A DNA stretch of 64,000 bases. It comes from Eumeta japonica (taxonomy: Eukaryota; Arthropoda; Insecta; Lepidoptera; Psychidae). The position numbers were made by a program, and so were the translations under genes. Under the pieces are notes generated by a model, which was given only the letters and a program-made list of their open reading frames with translations, was not told the DNA's origin and did not search any database. Positions 22,330-32,360 of the stretch are shown here, piece after piece. The stretch spans positions 124,001-188,000 of the forward strand of contig BGZK01001003.1 in NCBI GenBank assembly GCA_005406025.1, read 5' to 3'. Each line of letters begins with the position of its first letter. Within the stretch, counting starts at the first letter, position 1.

Positions 22330-22830
22330 AGTTTTGCAAATTCTTCGTTATTACCAAATAAAAGTTTAGTTGTAAGCTATTGCATAGTTGTAAGCTATTG
22401 CATAGCTTCTGTCGCGGGCCTTGAGCGTGGAGACCGAATCCAGAAATTCCGTAACGAAAATAACCTAACACCCCCCCCCACTCCAAACGGCACAGCGGTG
22501 ATACTTTTTACTTTTGCCATCTATCGATGAATAGCAGAACTTTTAATGACTTTTTTGAAATATCACGCTTGTCTCTTTACTTCAGCAATTCGCCTCTAGG
22601 TGCCATTGGTTGTATCGGGGTTACTGCGCATGAGTAATCCCCCTCTTCGCCCCGCAATCTGGTGACTCATGCCTGCTTAGAGTTTCGGCGTTAGGGCACC
22701 TCCTCAAAAAAATACTGCATAAATAAAATAAATAGATAATTATAATTGCATAAGTTGATAAAAAATACTATGCAATAGCTTTACCGCGGCAGTCCCCGAG
22801 TGCCACACGTGTTTTTCATTTTGTTTCGAA
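22330..22830. repeat. element with inverted AAGCTATTGCATAG motif
   Basis: AAGCTATTGCATAG occurs twice directly (22,374-22,387 and 22,392-22,405, within an 18-bp tandem duplication at 22,369-22,404), and once inverted at about 22,769-22,782. Between them lie a CGCGGGCCTTGAGCG block, a C-run (22,472-22,480) and a GCCATCTATCGATGAATAGC block. Probably one inverted-repeat element or two related fragments; class unknown. Confidence 0.5.
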
Positions 22831-25205
22831 ATACATTTACATGTTACGATCTGAACGCTCTCAAGGAGTCCAAAGTTAGGGTTTATTTCCCCAATTATGT
22901 AGTTTACGATTGATGTTTTAAATTTGATTCGCAATCATTACATTTTAATTATTAGTGGCTTAAAACAATTTTATTATTACTCGACTAAACTTGTCGGTAT
23001 TGTCTTTCGCACTTGAGCGTGGAAAGATGTGGTAAGAGAGGAGGGGGTGAACATGGACAATTCTACTTTAATTTTATTCTTAACTATTTTTTTATTACTT
23101 TTTTTTTGTTACGAGAGAAAATCTTTCAAACCGTATGTATAAACAAATGTATCTATATGTACATGGTCGTCGCAATAGTTCACAACCTGCACTTATGTGT
23201 TCCGGCACAGGCGCGCGGTGGCCTCGCCATCGCGTCTCTGAAGTTCCATATCCAAGAAAAATAGCGTTTCCACATATTGTTCACTTTCCGTTCAACAACA
23301 ACTGAATACACTGACGCGCGGCAGCAGGGTCGATACTCAAGTAAAGTCGCATACACACTGATGTTCTTATACATTTGTTTCCTTTAGCAGTTACTAGATG
23401 CAGACGCTCTAATTTCCTATTGATAACACAAATCGTGTCAATATTAATTGTATGCTGTCAGTCTCAATGAATCATTTACTTATTTATTAGGAAAAGTACA
23501 GTTTTCGTGATGCAATTTAGCGGGGGGAAAGCACAGAAAGCCTGAGGGGCGGGGCGCGGTCTGAGGGAGCGCACGTGGTCGAAGTGTACACTGACGTATT
23601 TTATGAATATCTCTTACATAAAAAAGTAAGTTATGAAAAGAAGGTTAAAATTCACGTACTGTATTTCGCTTACGAAGCTGCATATATGATTACAAACTGG
23701 TTATCGCATCAAATTCAAACCACAGAGTAAATAATAGCACACACTTAACCGAGCAATGACCTTATTCCGAAAAAAAAAACTTGCGCAAACAACAACAGTA
23801 CTTACAAAGTACAGGTGACTCAAAAAAAGTGTAACATTATAAAATTTGTTATTTGCACGGTTTATTTCTACGTATAAATAGTAGTTTTAAAAATGCCTGA
23901 CTACACGTGTGTGTGAATTTGTCTGGAAAAAATGACAGCCTTACAGGAACACTATAAATAAAGAAAAACTTTGATGTCGATAATTTGTAGTTGTATCGTA
24001 TAATTTTTTTTTATGATTGCAAATGTACACTTGAAAATAGAGAATGAACTGTGACATAGAGCAGTACATGAGAGAACATTTTTTAATTTCGCACTAGGAA
24101 AACTTAAATTCCAAAAATTCGGGTACTTGTAAGAAAAATCGATTTTTTTTTTGGAAAAATGAGAAGTTTCGGAATCCCTGATATCAATATTTTGCAAGTA
24201 TCGGTATTGAAAACAGACAAAAATCAATGAGAGTCTTGATTCATGAAACACACAATTAAGTTTATACGGAACCCTCAGGACGCGAGTCCTATTCGCACTT
24301 GTCTAGTTTCTGATGTATCTTTAATTATTAAATAGGCACCAGTGATGAAGAAGTTTGCACTTAATTTTTGGATTAGTTTATAAATTATTCCATTGATAAT
24401 TTACTTAGTATATATAATCATTATCTCAACATTTGATTGTATCAATTAAATAGAGATTATTTTATTTTATTTTAGCTTTCATTAGGATTATTTATAGTAT
24501 TAGGAGTACAAAACTATTTTTTCGTAAATTTTTGCGATTATGCACAAGAAAGCAAATAATACACAACTGGACTTTTTATGACTCTTTTATATTGAGTGTA
24601 GGTATCGCAAAAGTTGCGACTGATTATATTATTTATATTTACTGGCCATAGGTATTTAAGTTCTAAAGAAATGAGGATTATCAAGGTTTTTCTGGAAAAT
24701 TTGGATTACTGTAATGGAATCATGACTAGGTACCTAAGTATTATAGTCCAAAATAAAAAGAGTCTAACATTATTTTGTAGTTATTAAGTTATTTCCAAAC
24801 AATCGTATATTTAACTAGCAGTCTATTATAGTTTTTATCTTCAACTAATACATACTCAGCCGAAAATCGAGCTTACGAGGATAATTATTCTTCAATAAAA
24901 GGTTTTTACTATCTTTTTATTTGTCTCATAAAAACCATTGTCACTTGAACGTAAAACCCTTTCTTTCTACTTCTTTTCTATCTCCAATTCTAAATACTAC
25001 CTCCAATGCGTTGGAAGTAATCCAGCTAGCCCAGTAATACTCGTAGGTAGCCTACTAATACGATTTGATCATAATTTTTGTTAGAGTAATTTTAAAGACT
25101 GCTTTGTTATATTCCGTTTTCGAAAATTAACGGAAATCGTTGCATTATCGCTGTTTCAAAAAGTCGGATTGATTGTTTGTTGTCCGGTTTTTATATATTT
25201 TATCT
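22831..25205. other. non-coding, AT-rich
   Basis: A GC-rich strip at 23,521-23,582 and a smaller one at 23,200-23,240 stand out. No ORF with recognisable content. Confidence 0.5.
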
Positions 25206-25210
25206 TAAGA

Positions 25211-25490
25211 CTAGCTGTCCTCCGCCCGTTTCGCGTGGCGTGGAGTACAAGTGTAAGACGAATATAGAATTTTGTTATTTAGCTTTTATTATGAATATAT
25301 TTTTTTATCATGACAGACGATTTCTGCAGGTTTGAAATTGGGCAAGAAATTATAGCCCGAGCTATAATTAATAATTTTTTAATATTATTATACCAACCTC
25401 TCAATCCCCTTTGTCGGTATAAATTCCGACATGCCAAAAAATATCTTTTTGTCAAGTTTCAAACCTGCAGGAGCTATAGATTAATAGATT
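25211..25490 (-). mobile_element. Helitron-like 3' end plus inverted repeat
   Basis: CTAGCTGTCCTCCGCCCGTT at 25,211 on is, read on the minus strand, a Helitron-type 3' end: short GC hairpin then CTAG. About 230 bp following it match 52,255-52,450 closely. Only this copy carries CTGCAGGTTTGAAA near 25,325 and its inverse near 25,460. Confidence 0.65.
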
Positions 25491-25790
25491 AAACATTTTC
25501 AATTTTTTTTTTTAATATTCACGCCCCCGCTCTGCCCTCAAGGAGTATAGATTAAAAGTTAAAAGCAATAAATATAACTGCTTGGTTCGTTGATAATTCT
25601 TAATTTTAATAAATAATAATAGATAACAATAAATATCAAAAAACATATTTTATATTTTAATATTGAAAGCACATTGAAGCTTAAATATGCAATTAATTAT
25701 TTTCATAGATTAAAGACAGAAGATTTAAACAATAATAATGATGAATGTAATAAAAAAAAAATCTAATAGAATACGGACAATTAAAAAAGT

Positions 25791-25931
25791 TTAACTTGTC
25801 TCATTTTCCTCTTCGACGTCGAACCTCTCAATACTGGACAAATCGAACACACGGAAATCAAAAGGCGAGATATCATCATCCAATTCTACACAGTTTTCAT
25901 AAAAACACATTGCGTGCGGAGTAATGTAGGT
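25791..25931 (-). CDS. candidate terminal exon, unknown protein
   Basis: A 46-codon minus-strand block beginning right after an acceptor (a T-rich tract, then GCTAG) and ending in TAA. It reads TYITPHAMCFYENCVELDDD, then ISPFDFRVFDLSSIERFDVE, then EEENETS at the acidic C-terminus. It joins in phase 0 to the block at 26,013-26,090 across an 81-bp GT-AG intron (25,932-26,012) whose donor is the consensus GTGAGT. Composition (D, E, F, Y, C in a sensible mix, no low complexity) looks coding. I do not recognise the family. It could be the last exon of a host gene, of a gene carried by a transposon, or of a pseudogene. Confidence 0.55.
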   Translation of the reverse strand, partial: TYITPHAMCFYENCVELDDDISPFDFRVFDLSSIERFDVEEENETS

Positions 25932-26012
25932 CTAGCGAAAAATTAATAATAAACATGAAAAAATTGAATTTAATTTACTTGATTTTTAAGAGAGGTCAGT
26001 TGTATAACTCAC

Positions 26013-26231
26013 TTGTCCAAGTTTAATAAACATGCCCAATACGTTATCGTCATCGCGGACCATAATTAAATGTTTATAGCCATCATTATTTTAAATATTA
26101 AATACATAGTAGGGAGGGAATAAATAGTCTACACAGCCAGGAATGTGGATGACTCGACCGTGGAAGCTATTGTACGTGAATGATGTAATCATAGGCACAG
26201 GAACATGTGAAATAAATATGACAGATATAGA
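26013..26231 (-). pseudogene. candidate penultimate exon with in-frame stop
   Basis: In one minus-strand frame the sequence reads ISHVPVPMITSFTYNSFHGR, VIHIPGCVDYLFPPYYVFNI, then a TAA (26,091-26,093), then NNDGYKHLIMVRDDDNVLGM and FIKLGQ up to the GTGAGT donor at 26,012. Both sides of the stop look like coding sequence in the same frame, which suggests a nonsense mutation in a formerly continuous exon. Alternatively translation starts after it, at the ATG of MVRDDDNVLG. No clear acceptor is seen at the upstream end. Homology not recognised. Confidence 0.45.
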
Positions 26232-26391
26232 TTATTGAAAATAAACTATTAAAATGTTTTTATAGTTATCAGGAGGTTATTGTTGATAACTATGGAATAA
26301 AGAAAATGAAGGAGAATGATTATTTTGTTCTTTCGGCACAGCAAGGATTCGAATGCCATCATCTTCTTTATGGAATAGTAAGATCTTCATT

Positions 26392-26586
26392 TCAAATGGA
26401 GAAAATTATACCTAATCGAGTATTTATTTTTATATCTTCAATAATAATAATAAAATAAAAATGAGTTTCTTGTCTTCTTTGGGTCTCCACTGCTGCCCAT
26501 GCCGTTATTGAGCTCGGAACACCGTTAGAACATTTAGAGATCAATGCCAATATTTCCTTTTTTAGTTTGTCTACAGTCGACTTTCC
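26392..26586 (-). pseudogene. upstream coding-like block of the same locus
   Basis: A 64-codon minus-strand stretch bounded by stops: GKSTVDKLKKEILALISKCS, NGVPSSITAWAAVETQRRQE, then a low-complexity FYFIIIIED run that may already be non-coding. Between it and the next block, a different frame gives MKILLFHKEDDGIRILAVPK. These blocks lie in the same strand and order as the candidate exons downstream and may belong to one gene whose intron borders I cannot place. Not recognised. Confidence 0.35.
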
Positions 26587-26599
26587 TCAAATCACATTT

Positions 26600-26867
26600 T
26601 ATAATTATTATCTAACTTCAAAATTCACCAACTTAGAATTCGGATATTTGGGATTATTAATTAACTTAATTGATATCTTTATTTTTAATTTAATCTAATA
26701 TTTTTATTTTTATTATGTAAATACGTAATTAACGATATGAAATTCATTTTAATAAGATACCGTAGCGTTAACCGATCTTATATATGGCCTAACATTTGCA
26801 CCATCGCATGTTCTTGGTGTGTACCAATTTTCACCAAGATTGTCAAGCCGTTCTTGAGTTATAAGAA
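26600..26867. other. non-coding, AT-rich
   Basis: Nothing recognised except a TGGTGTGTACCAATTTTCAC segment leading into the microsatellite, of a type often seen at transposon ends. Confidence 0.4.
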
Positions 26868-26871
26868 GGCA

Positions 26872-26913
26872 TACAGACAGACAGACAGACAGATAGATCG
26901 ACAGATAGACAGC
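26872..26913. repeat. (CAGA)n microsatellite
   Basis: CAGA units with later GATA/GACA variants over about 42 bp. Confidence 0.95.
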
Positions 26914-27239
26914 CCGACAAAAATTAAAAAAATAGTATAATCTGAATCACTGCATCATAAAACGATTATTTATCACAAAAATGGGTGAGCAAAATAAATA
27001 TACAAATAGAACCAATAGATTTATATAGCGATATAGATTAAATTTACAGTGAAAACTGAATTTGACAGTTTTCAGAAAATTATTATTTTAGATAGGTACA
27101 TGGGGCGGCGGAAATAAAGTGGCCTACACTCATAAAAAATATAATACCGCCACCATTAGTTCTTAGGCCTTCTTTGTTACAGTATAAGTTAAAGAGAAAA
27201 ATTTAGAATAAAATAATCGTACTTTCAAGGTTATAAGCG

Positions 27240-27403
27240 CCGCCTAATGGCAAATCTCACCGGCACATCAGTTATTAGTGGTCTGAAGTTGCTCACTAAG
27301 TCGCTCGCGAGCGAACAATTTAATACTGTATAGTTTCCCACGTCACCCCGATAAAAGTTTACTCTCATCATTTTTTAATAACTCTCTAAAAGAAGTATAA
27401 CTT
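27240..27403. mobile_element. TIR element family, copy C (right part)
   Basis: CACATCAGTTATTAGTGGTC, CCCCGATAAAAGTTTACTC and CTAAAAGAAGTATAACTTC match the right third of the elements at 7.5 and 44.4 kb. The left end is missing. Confidence 0.7.
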
Positions 27404-27448
27404 CAAAAAATACAAGATTTGTATCACAAATTTGATAAAAAAAATTCC

Positions 27449-27960
27449 TATAGACGTTTAATAAAAATCGACAAATGTTTTGTAATTTTCGTAAATTGAG
27501 TTGGAATAAGTTGTGTTGTGAATTTACAAAACGAATTTTAGTATTACGTGATCATTGTGCGTAAAAACTTTCAACGATTTGTTCGTAAAATTACCGTAGA
27601 TATTTTTAACAGTACAAATTAGCTTTCAGTAACTCAAAAGTTTAAATGTCCGTATTGTAATATTACTAAATAAATTTCCAGTAAATGTTTAGTAAAAATG
27701 CTAAAAATACACTGTAGTTTTATTAAACTCAGATCAAATGAACTATATAGTACAATTCTAATGCGTCATACAAAATGACTAAACATCTTCTGGTAAATGT
27801 TCAATAAATTTGAAAAAAAATAGTAATTTTACTAAATTGAGTTGAGACAAATTGTGTAGTAAAGTTACAAAACCGAATTTCTTAATTACTCTATCGTTGT
27901 GCATTAAAACTTCTTTAACATTTTTAGTAAAATTAGTACTGAATTTTTAAACAGTGTAAC
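27449..27960. repeat. diverged tandem duplication, about 340 bp period
   Basis: The block 27,478-27,628 (GTAATTTTCGTAAATTGAGT ... ATTGTGCGTAAAAACTTTC) is repeated at 27,818-27,960 (GTAATTTTACTAAATTGAGT ... GTTGTGCATTAAAACTTCTT) with many substitutions. An intermediate partial copy begins near 27,680. Confidence 0.75.
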
Positions 27961-28590
27961 TGTGGCGTTATAAAGGGTATATTTACGGTTTTTGTGAATT
28001 TTGTAATATTTGAACTTTAAAAATAATGAATTTTTTGGTTCTTGTTTTAGACCCAACTTGTTATAGAGCTCTTTGATGAAGGAAACAAAAGGTGGTTTAA
28101 GGAATTATGTAACGAAATAACGCAACCTCATTGAAGTTGGGCTCGTTCAATTTGTCTTAATAAGAACTCTTGCTCTGGATGATATTCTGGGTTTGATGAT
28201 GAAGCTTAAGGTGGCTATAGTAACTTTATAACGAAACAGAGCAACCACGAGTTTGGGTTCATTTTGTTTCTCTTGAGAAGTATTCTGGACTTAAGCGTTG
28301 TACTGGATCCCGACGATAAAGTAGAAAAGTGGACACAGAAACAAAATACCGAAACGATTTAGAACGGCATTGGAATAAAATTATATTTTAGTTTGGTTTG
28401 TAACAAACAGAAAAAAAAGTGGATTTGTTTCAAAGAAACCAGCCAACATTACTTGTAATAGTGAGGAAAATATCTAATTGGTTTAGGAATTTAATTTTTC
28501 TTCTTCGGTATATATGGATTTTTTTGGGTTTTATTTCAATTTCCCAATAAGCGTTTATATGTCACATAGTACTATAGTACATGACACAGT
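27961..28590. other. non-coding, no feature recognised
   Basis: Mildly repetitive on a short scale (GAAATAACGCAACCTCA near 28,115 versus GAAACAGAGCAACCACGA near 28,222, a likely old ~107-bp duplication). No ORF of note. Confidence 0.4.
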
Positions 28591-28594
28591 ACAA

Positions 28595-29400
28595 AACTTT
28601 TTTTAACCGACTTCGAAATTAAAAAGGACGAGGTTCTCAATTCGACTGTATTTTTTTTATGTTTGGTACCTCAGAATTTTCGACTGGGTGAACCGATTTT
28701 GTCAATTCTTCTTTAATTTGAAAGCTGGTGCTTTTCGTGTGGTCCCATTTCAATTTGGTTTAGTTCTGATCTTGGTATCCATAAGACAATCATGTAAATC
28801 TTAAATTTGCATTAAGTATGTGCGTGATAAATGGAGGAATAACTCAATATCATGTCCACCGATTTCGATGATTCTATTTTTTTATTGGAAAGGATGTACT
28901 TCAAGGGTAGTTTGATGAGAGTTTGGTTAAGTTCTCATTATGGGATCCATGACAAAGTAACGGAACTCTTCAATTCTTAGGAGCAAATTAAGGATATGCG
29001 ACCGATTTTTTTGTAGGCTAGACGGATATTGAGTCACCTACCGTAAGGTCGTTATGGTCAAGTAATTGTCGTAGTCGAATATTATGATCAATGGAACTCC
29101 TTAACGGCTTAAAGTAAGGGTGCGATCTATGAGCAGCTCGTTTAGTAGGTCTACCTATATTCAGACAAATTAGTTAGTGTACTTCAGATTTACTAAAAAT
29201 AAAAAAAAAATACCAAAAAAACACTGATATAAAAAAAAATCCAAAAACAAATTAATATGCACTTAAAAGTAAAAAATAATAACATATTCTTCTACAACTT
29301 AATAATCAATTTACTTTTTCTATTCATTATGTAGGTACGATCTATGTGTTTATCACGCAAGAAGGTAGGTACGTACCTACCCACTTCAAATTTGATGGAA
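28595..29400 (+). repeat. dispersed repeat R2, longest copy
   Basis: Starts TTTTAACCGACTTCGAAATT, then GAGGTTCTCAATTCGACTGT, a lepidopteran repeat signature. The end part (29,220-29,400, with ACGCAAGAAGGTAGG) is matched at 42,930-43,110. No coding capacity seen. Confidence 0.6.
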
Positions 29401-29695
29401 AATATTAGATTGCAAAAAGCAAGAGTTTATTACGAAAAGATATGATATTTCATTAAAAGTACAGACACAAGATAAGTGAAGTTCTAACCGCGCAGATGGC
29501 GTCGGGCTTACGGCGTCCTCGGGTCGCAGCCGTCGAGCACAATTCGTCGTCTCCCGATAACTCTCATTTTAAGACGAAGCTTTAAAAACCTTTTATTGGA
29601 TGTTGATAATTATTTTCATGATCGAAAAAATTACGCAGCAAGGCCTATGTCTTCTATGTCTACAATCTTACATTTTTTTGTGAGTTAAGACTTAC

Positions 29696-29846
29696 GTAAC
29701 CTCAGATCACCAACAGCTAACCGGTCCCGGGCAACGAGCGCGGGGGGCGCCGGCGCCGGCCGCGGCTGCCCTCGTCCCTCTTTCGCGGAGCAGATTCGAC
29801 ACCTGCGGCGCCCGCCGGCCTCCGCCGTCGCCTTGTGCGCCCACAT
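29696..29846 (-). CDS. candidate GC-rich coding exon, unknown
   Basis: A minus-strand open block from an ATG at 29,844-29,846 to a perfect GTAAGT donor at 29,690-29,695. It starts MWAHKATAEAGGRRCRICSA and continues rich in P, A, G and R. The donor is the best evidence; upstream, GTG GAG follows an AG, so the block could also be an internal exon. Base composition alone would keep several frames open here. The protein is not recognised and the CXXC-like CRIC is too little to assign a domain. Confidence 0.25.
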
Positions 29847-31310
29847 CTCCACCTGTATTTTTTGTTTGAATGCGTTGAAAATACGAATACAAACATCTAG
29901 TTTCGGTTCGAGCCGATCGACGACGGCCCGCCCACAGGTGAACTGCTCGCTGCTCGCTGAAAACGTTGGAGTGTGGACTGCTTCGGCTGTTTTACATCTC
30001 GGAATAATGGCATTGGCTCCACTCTATAAACGTTAAAATAAGAGCATACGTTTGTTGTCCACCTCTGTACGAAAAGAAAAATATAAATAGCCAGAAGCAC
30101 AAGATTTTAACAGAAATTTTTAATTGAAGGCCATTAAAATATTCTATATATGATGAAAAAACGTATCTTTCTAATGTGATTCGGTGAATTCATGACGCAT
30201 GTAAGCGCAAAGAACCGCGACGCATCGCGTCGCGAGCCTATCGTAGTTTTTAGAAATAACATGATATTATTATAAATTTTAAATTCATGTATAATAATAT
30301 TTTTAATATATGAAAATTATTATTTGAAATAAGCATTTTAACTAGGGGACATTTTCGTTCATTCGTGTTCTCTTTTCTCGTTTCCAGTTTTTAATTGGAC
30401 ATATCTTGTGCCGCAAATCTGATTACGCGAATCTTAGGGGAAAAATTTACAGATTCGGAGGATCCCTCAAATTTGCACAATGTCGACTTTTATGTGTAAG
30501 TTTGATATGGTAGTTGAAATGGATTGCAAAGGTGATACCAGATGGTGTTGTTAAAATAAAATTTACTTTTTTGGTTATTTGTCATTTTTGGAAATGTGTT
30601 AAGTTTCAAAAATATATCTATCCTGGTTAGATACCATTAGAACGGGGGTCCGGGGCACGGGCCCCGTGTGCCCTTATGGTTATGCCTAGCGGCGACCTTT
30701 GACTGGGGATCATTTGCGTTCCTCGTTTTCGCTCGTTATCCGATGTACGCTCCACTCGGTTTACGTCTAGTAGAGCTTCCAGTCCATCATATTTATTTTT
30801 AATTGAAATTAATATATTTTTTCACCAGATTTATCATTTCATCACTTGGCACTTTATTTCTGTGAATTTACAACTATTAAATTAGTAACCAGTTAAAAGC
30901 GTTAGATCGTATTTTTACTGTAATTTGTTCTCTTTCAGATTCAACGTTATTTTATTAAGGTAAGGTGGAGGGTTCCAATCGACGTTCAGTTTTCTAGTAT
31001 GTGCGAGTTGGAAATAAAATTTAGTCCAAAGGAGATATTAAAAATACAGTGCGGCAGTTTTTGTACCTAAGCCGAAGGAATGGTTTTAACTAATCTCAGA
31101 GAGCTTGTTGTTCTTTTTGCATGATTATTTGTTAAATATACTGAAGAATAAACGGGTGTTATTAATGAGACCAGGTAATATCTATATTTGTGTGACGGTG
31201 AAACTGTATCGAGGAAGTTTTGATAGTTACATATCGTACAACCACGTGACTATAAAAGTTATTCGCTTCAGCAGTCTATCAGTAAGGATAATTCGTAATA
31301 TCGAAAGCTA
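29847..31310. other. non-coding with CpG patches
   Basis: 29,910-29,960 continues the CpG-rich zone. A GGGGCACGGGCCCCGTG block at about 30,650 resembles GC-rich hairpin ends of DNA elements. The rest is AT-rich without gene. Confidence 0.45.
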
Positions 31311-31314
31311 TGCT

Positions 31315-31850
31315 ATACAGACTGGAACCGGGACTAAAACGATGTATTGAAGAGGAAACGAAATAAAGAAAGTTCGAAACCAAGAGTGAAATCAGATATA
31401 GAACTGGGCTAAATCGGAATTGAGAATAGACTGCGAGGGGTGGCCATTAGCACTACGGTGATTACTGCAGTTACGAGATTGAACAAGACAACCACCAAAA
31501 TAATATAAAACAAAAACAGTATTTCATGTCGGTGATAATCGACATAGCGGATGATCAATATCAAGAGCGGGCTGAGGAAAAACCGCGATAGAAGGTAGGA
31601 CTGGGTATTGATTTGAAAACGAAACCGACATTAGGACAGTAAGTGCAACTGAAATTTATATGTAGAACCAAAACTTGATCTCTCTTTCGATCAGAAGATT
31701 AAAAAAGAAGTCGTTGAATATGAAAGACCAAGAAATTCAATTTATGTTCACACAGGCGGAGCTGCGAGTGAAAGCTTATTTCATAATAGAAGACGAAATT
31801 AATTGACTGAACATCATACAGCCGAAACGGCTTTTACGATATAGGTAAGG
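31315..31850. repeat. degenerate purine-rich tract
   Basis: Loose reiterations of words such as AACCGGGAC, AATCGGAAT, GAACCAAAAC and GAAACCGA. The tract resumes at 32,205-32,360 (GCGGGACCGAGATCGGAAT). No exact period. Confidence 0.5.
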
Positions 31851-31854
31851 ACTA

Positions 31855-32180
31855 AAAAATGTTATTGGAAATCCTACGTATGGAATATTGTTAACTTTCA
31901 AGTTAGAGTCATGGAGTATTTGGGTTTATTTTTTCAAATAAAAACAAAATATTTCAGGGTTTTTGAAAATTCAATACTAAAGGAATAAAATGGAGTAGAA
32001 AGTACTGTTAATTTTTAAGTCAGGGTTATAAAAATAGGTAAGTATTTTTGTTAGTAAAAAAAGAAAAATATGGTTTGGTGTTTTTGGAAATTGAACCGCT
32101 GAAGAATAATGTGGGGATGCGAAAATTTATAAAAGGGTTTGTCAATTTTAAAGTCAAATTATGATTATATTTTAAAGGTT
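31855..32180. repeat. three diverged tandem units of about 125 bp
   Basis: GTTAACTTTCAAGTTAGAGT (31,890), GTTAATTTTTAAGTCAGGGT (32,009) and GTCAATTTTAAAGTCAAATT (32,142) mark successive units. Each is preceded by a GGTTTTTGAAAATT-like block where present. Confidence 0.65.
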
Positions 32181-32204
32181 ATAGGTAATAGATAAATGAT
32201 ATAT

Positions 32205-32360
32205 TCGATATAATGAATCGAGAGCGAAACTAAATCAATATCGAGAGCGGGACCGAGATCGGAATAGAGAGCGTGCCGAGATTAGAGTTTGGAGTTAAAC
32301 TAAAATCAGAACCGACAACTGAACCGAATTACAATCGACAATAAGACTGGGTTTGAGATC
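32205..32360. repeat. degenerate GAGCGRGACCGAGA tract
   Basis: Second part of the purine-rich degenerate repeat, with GAGAGCGAAACTAAATC, GAGAGCGGGACCGAGATCGG and GAGAGCGTGCCGAGATTAG in succession. Confidence 0.55.
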
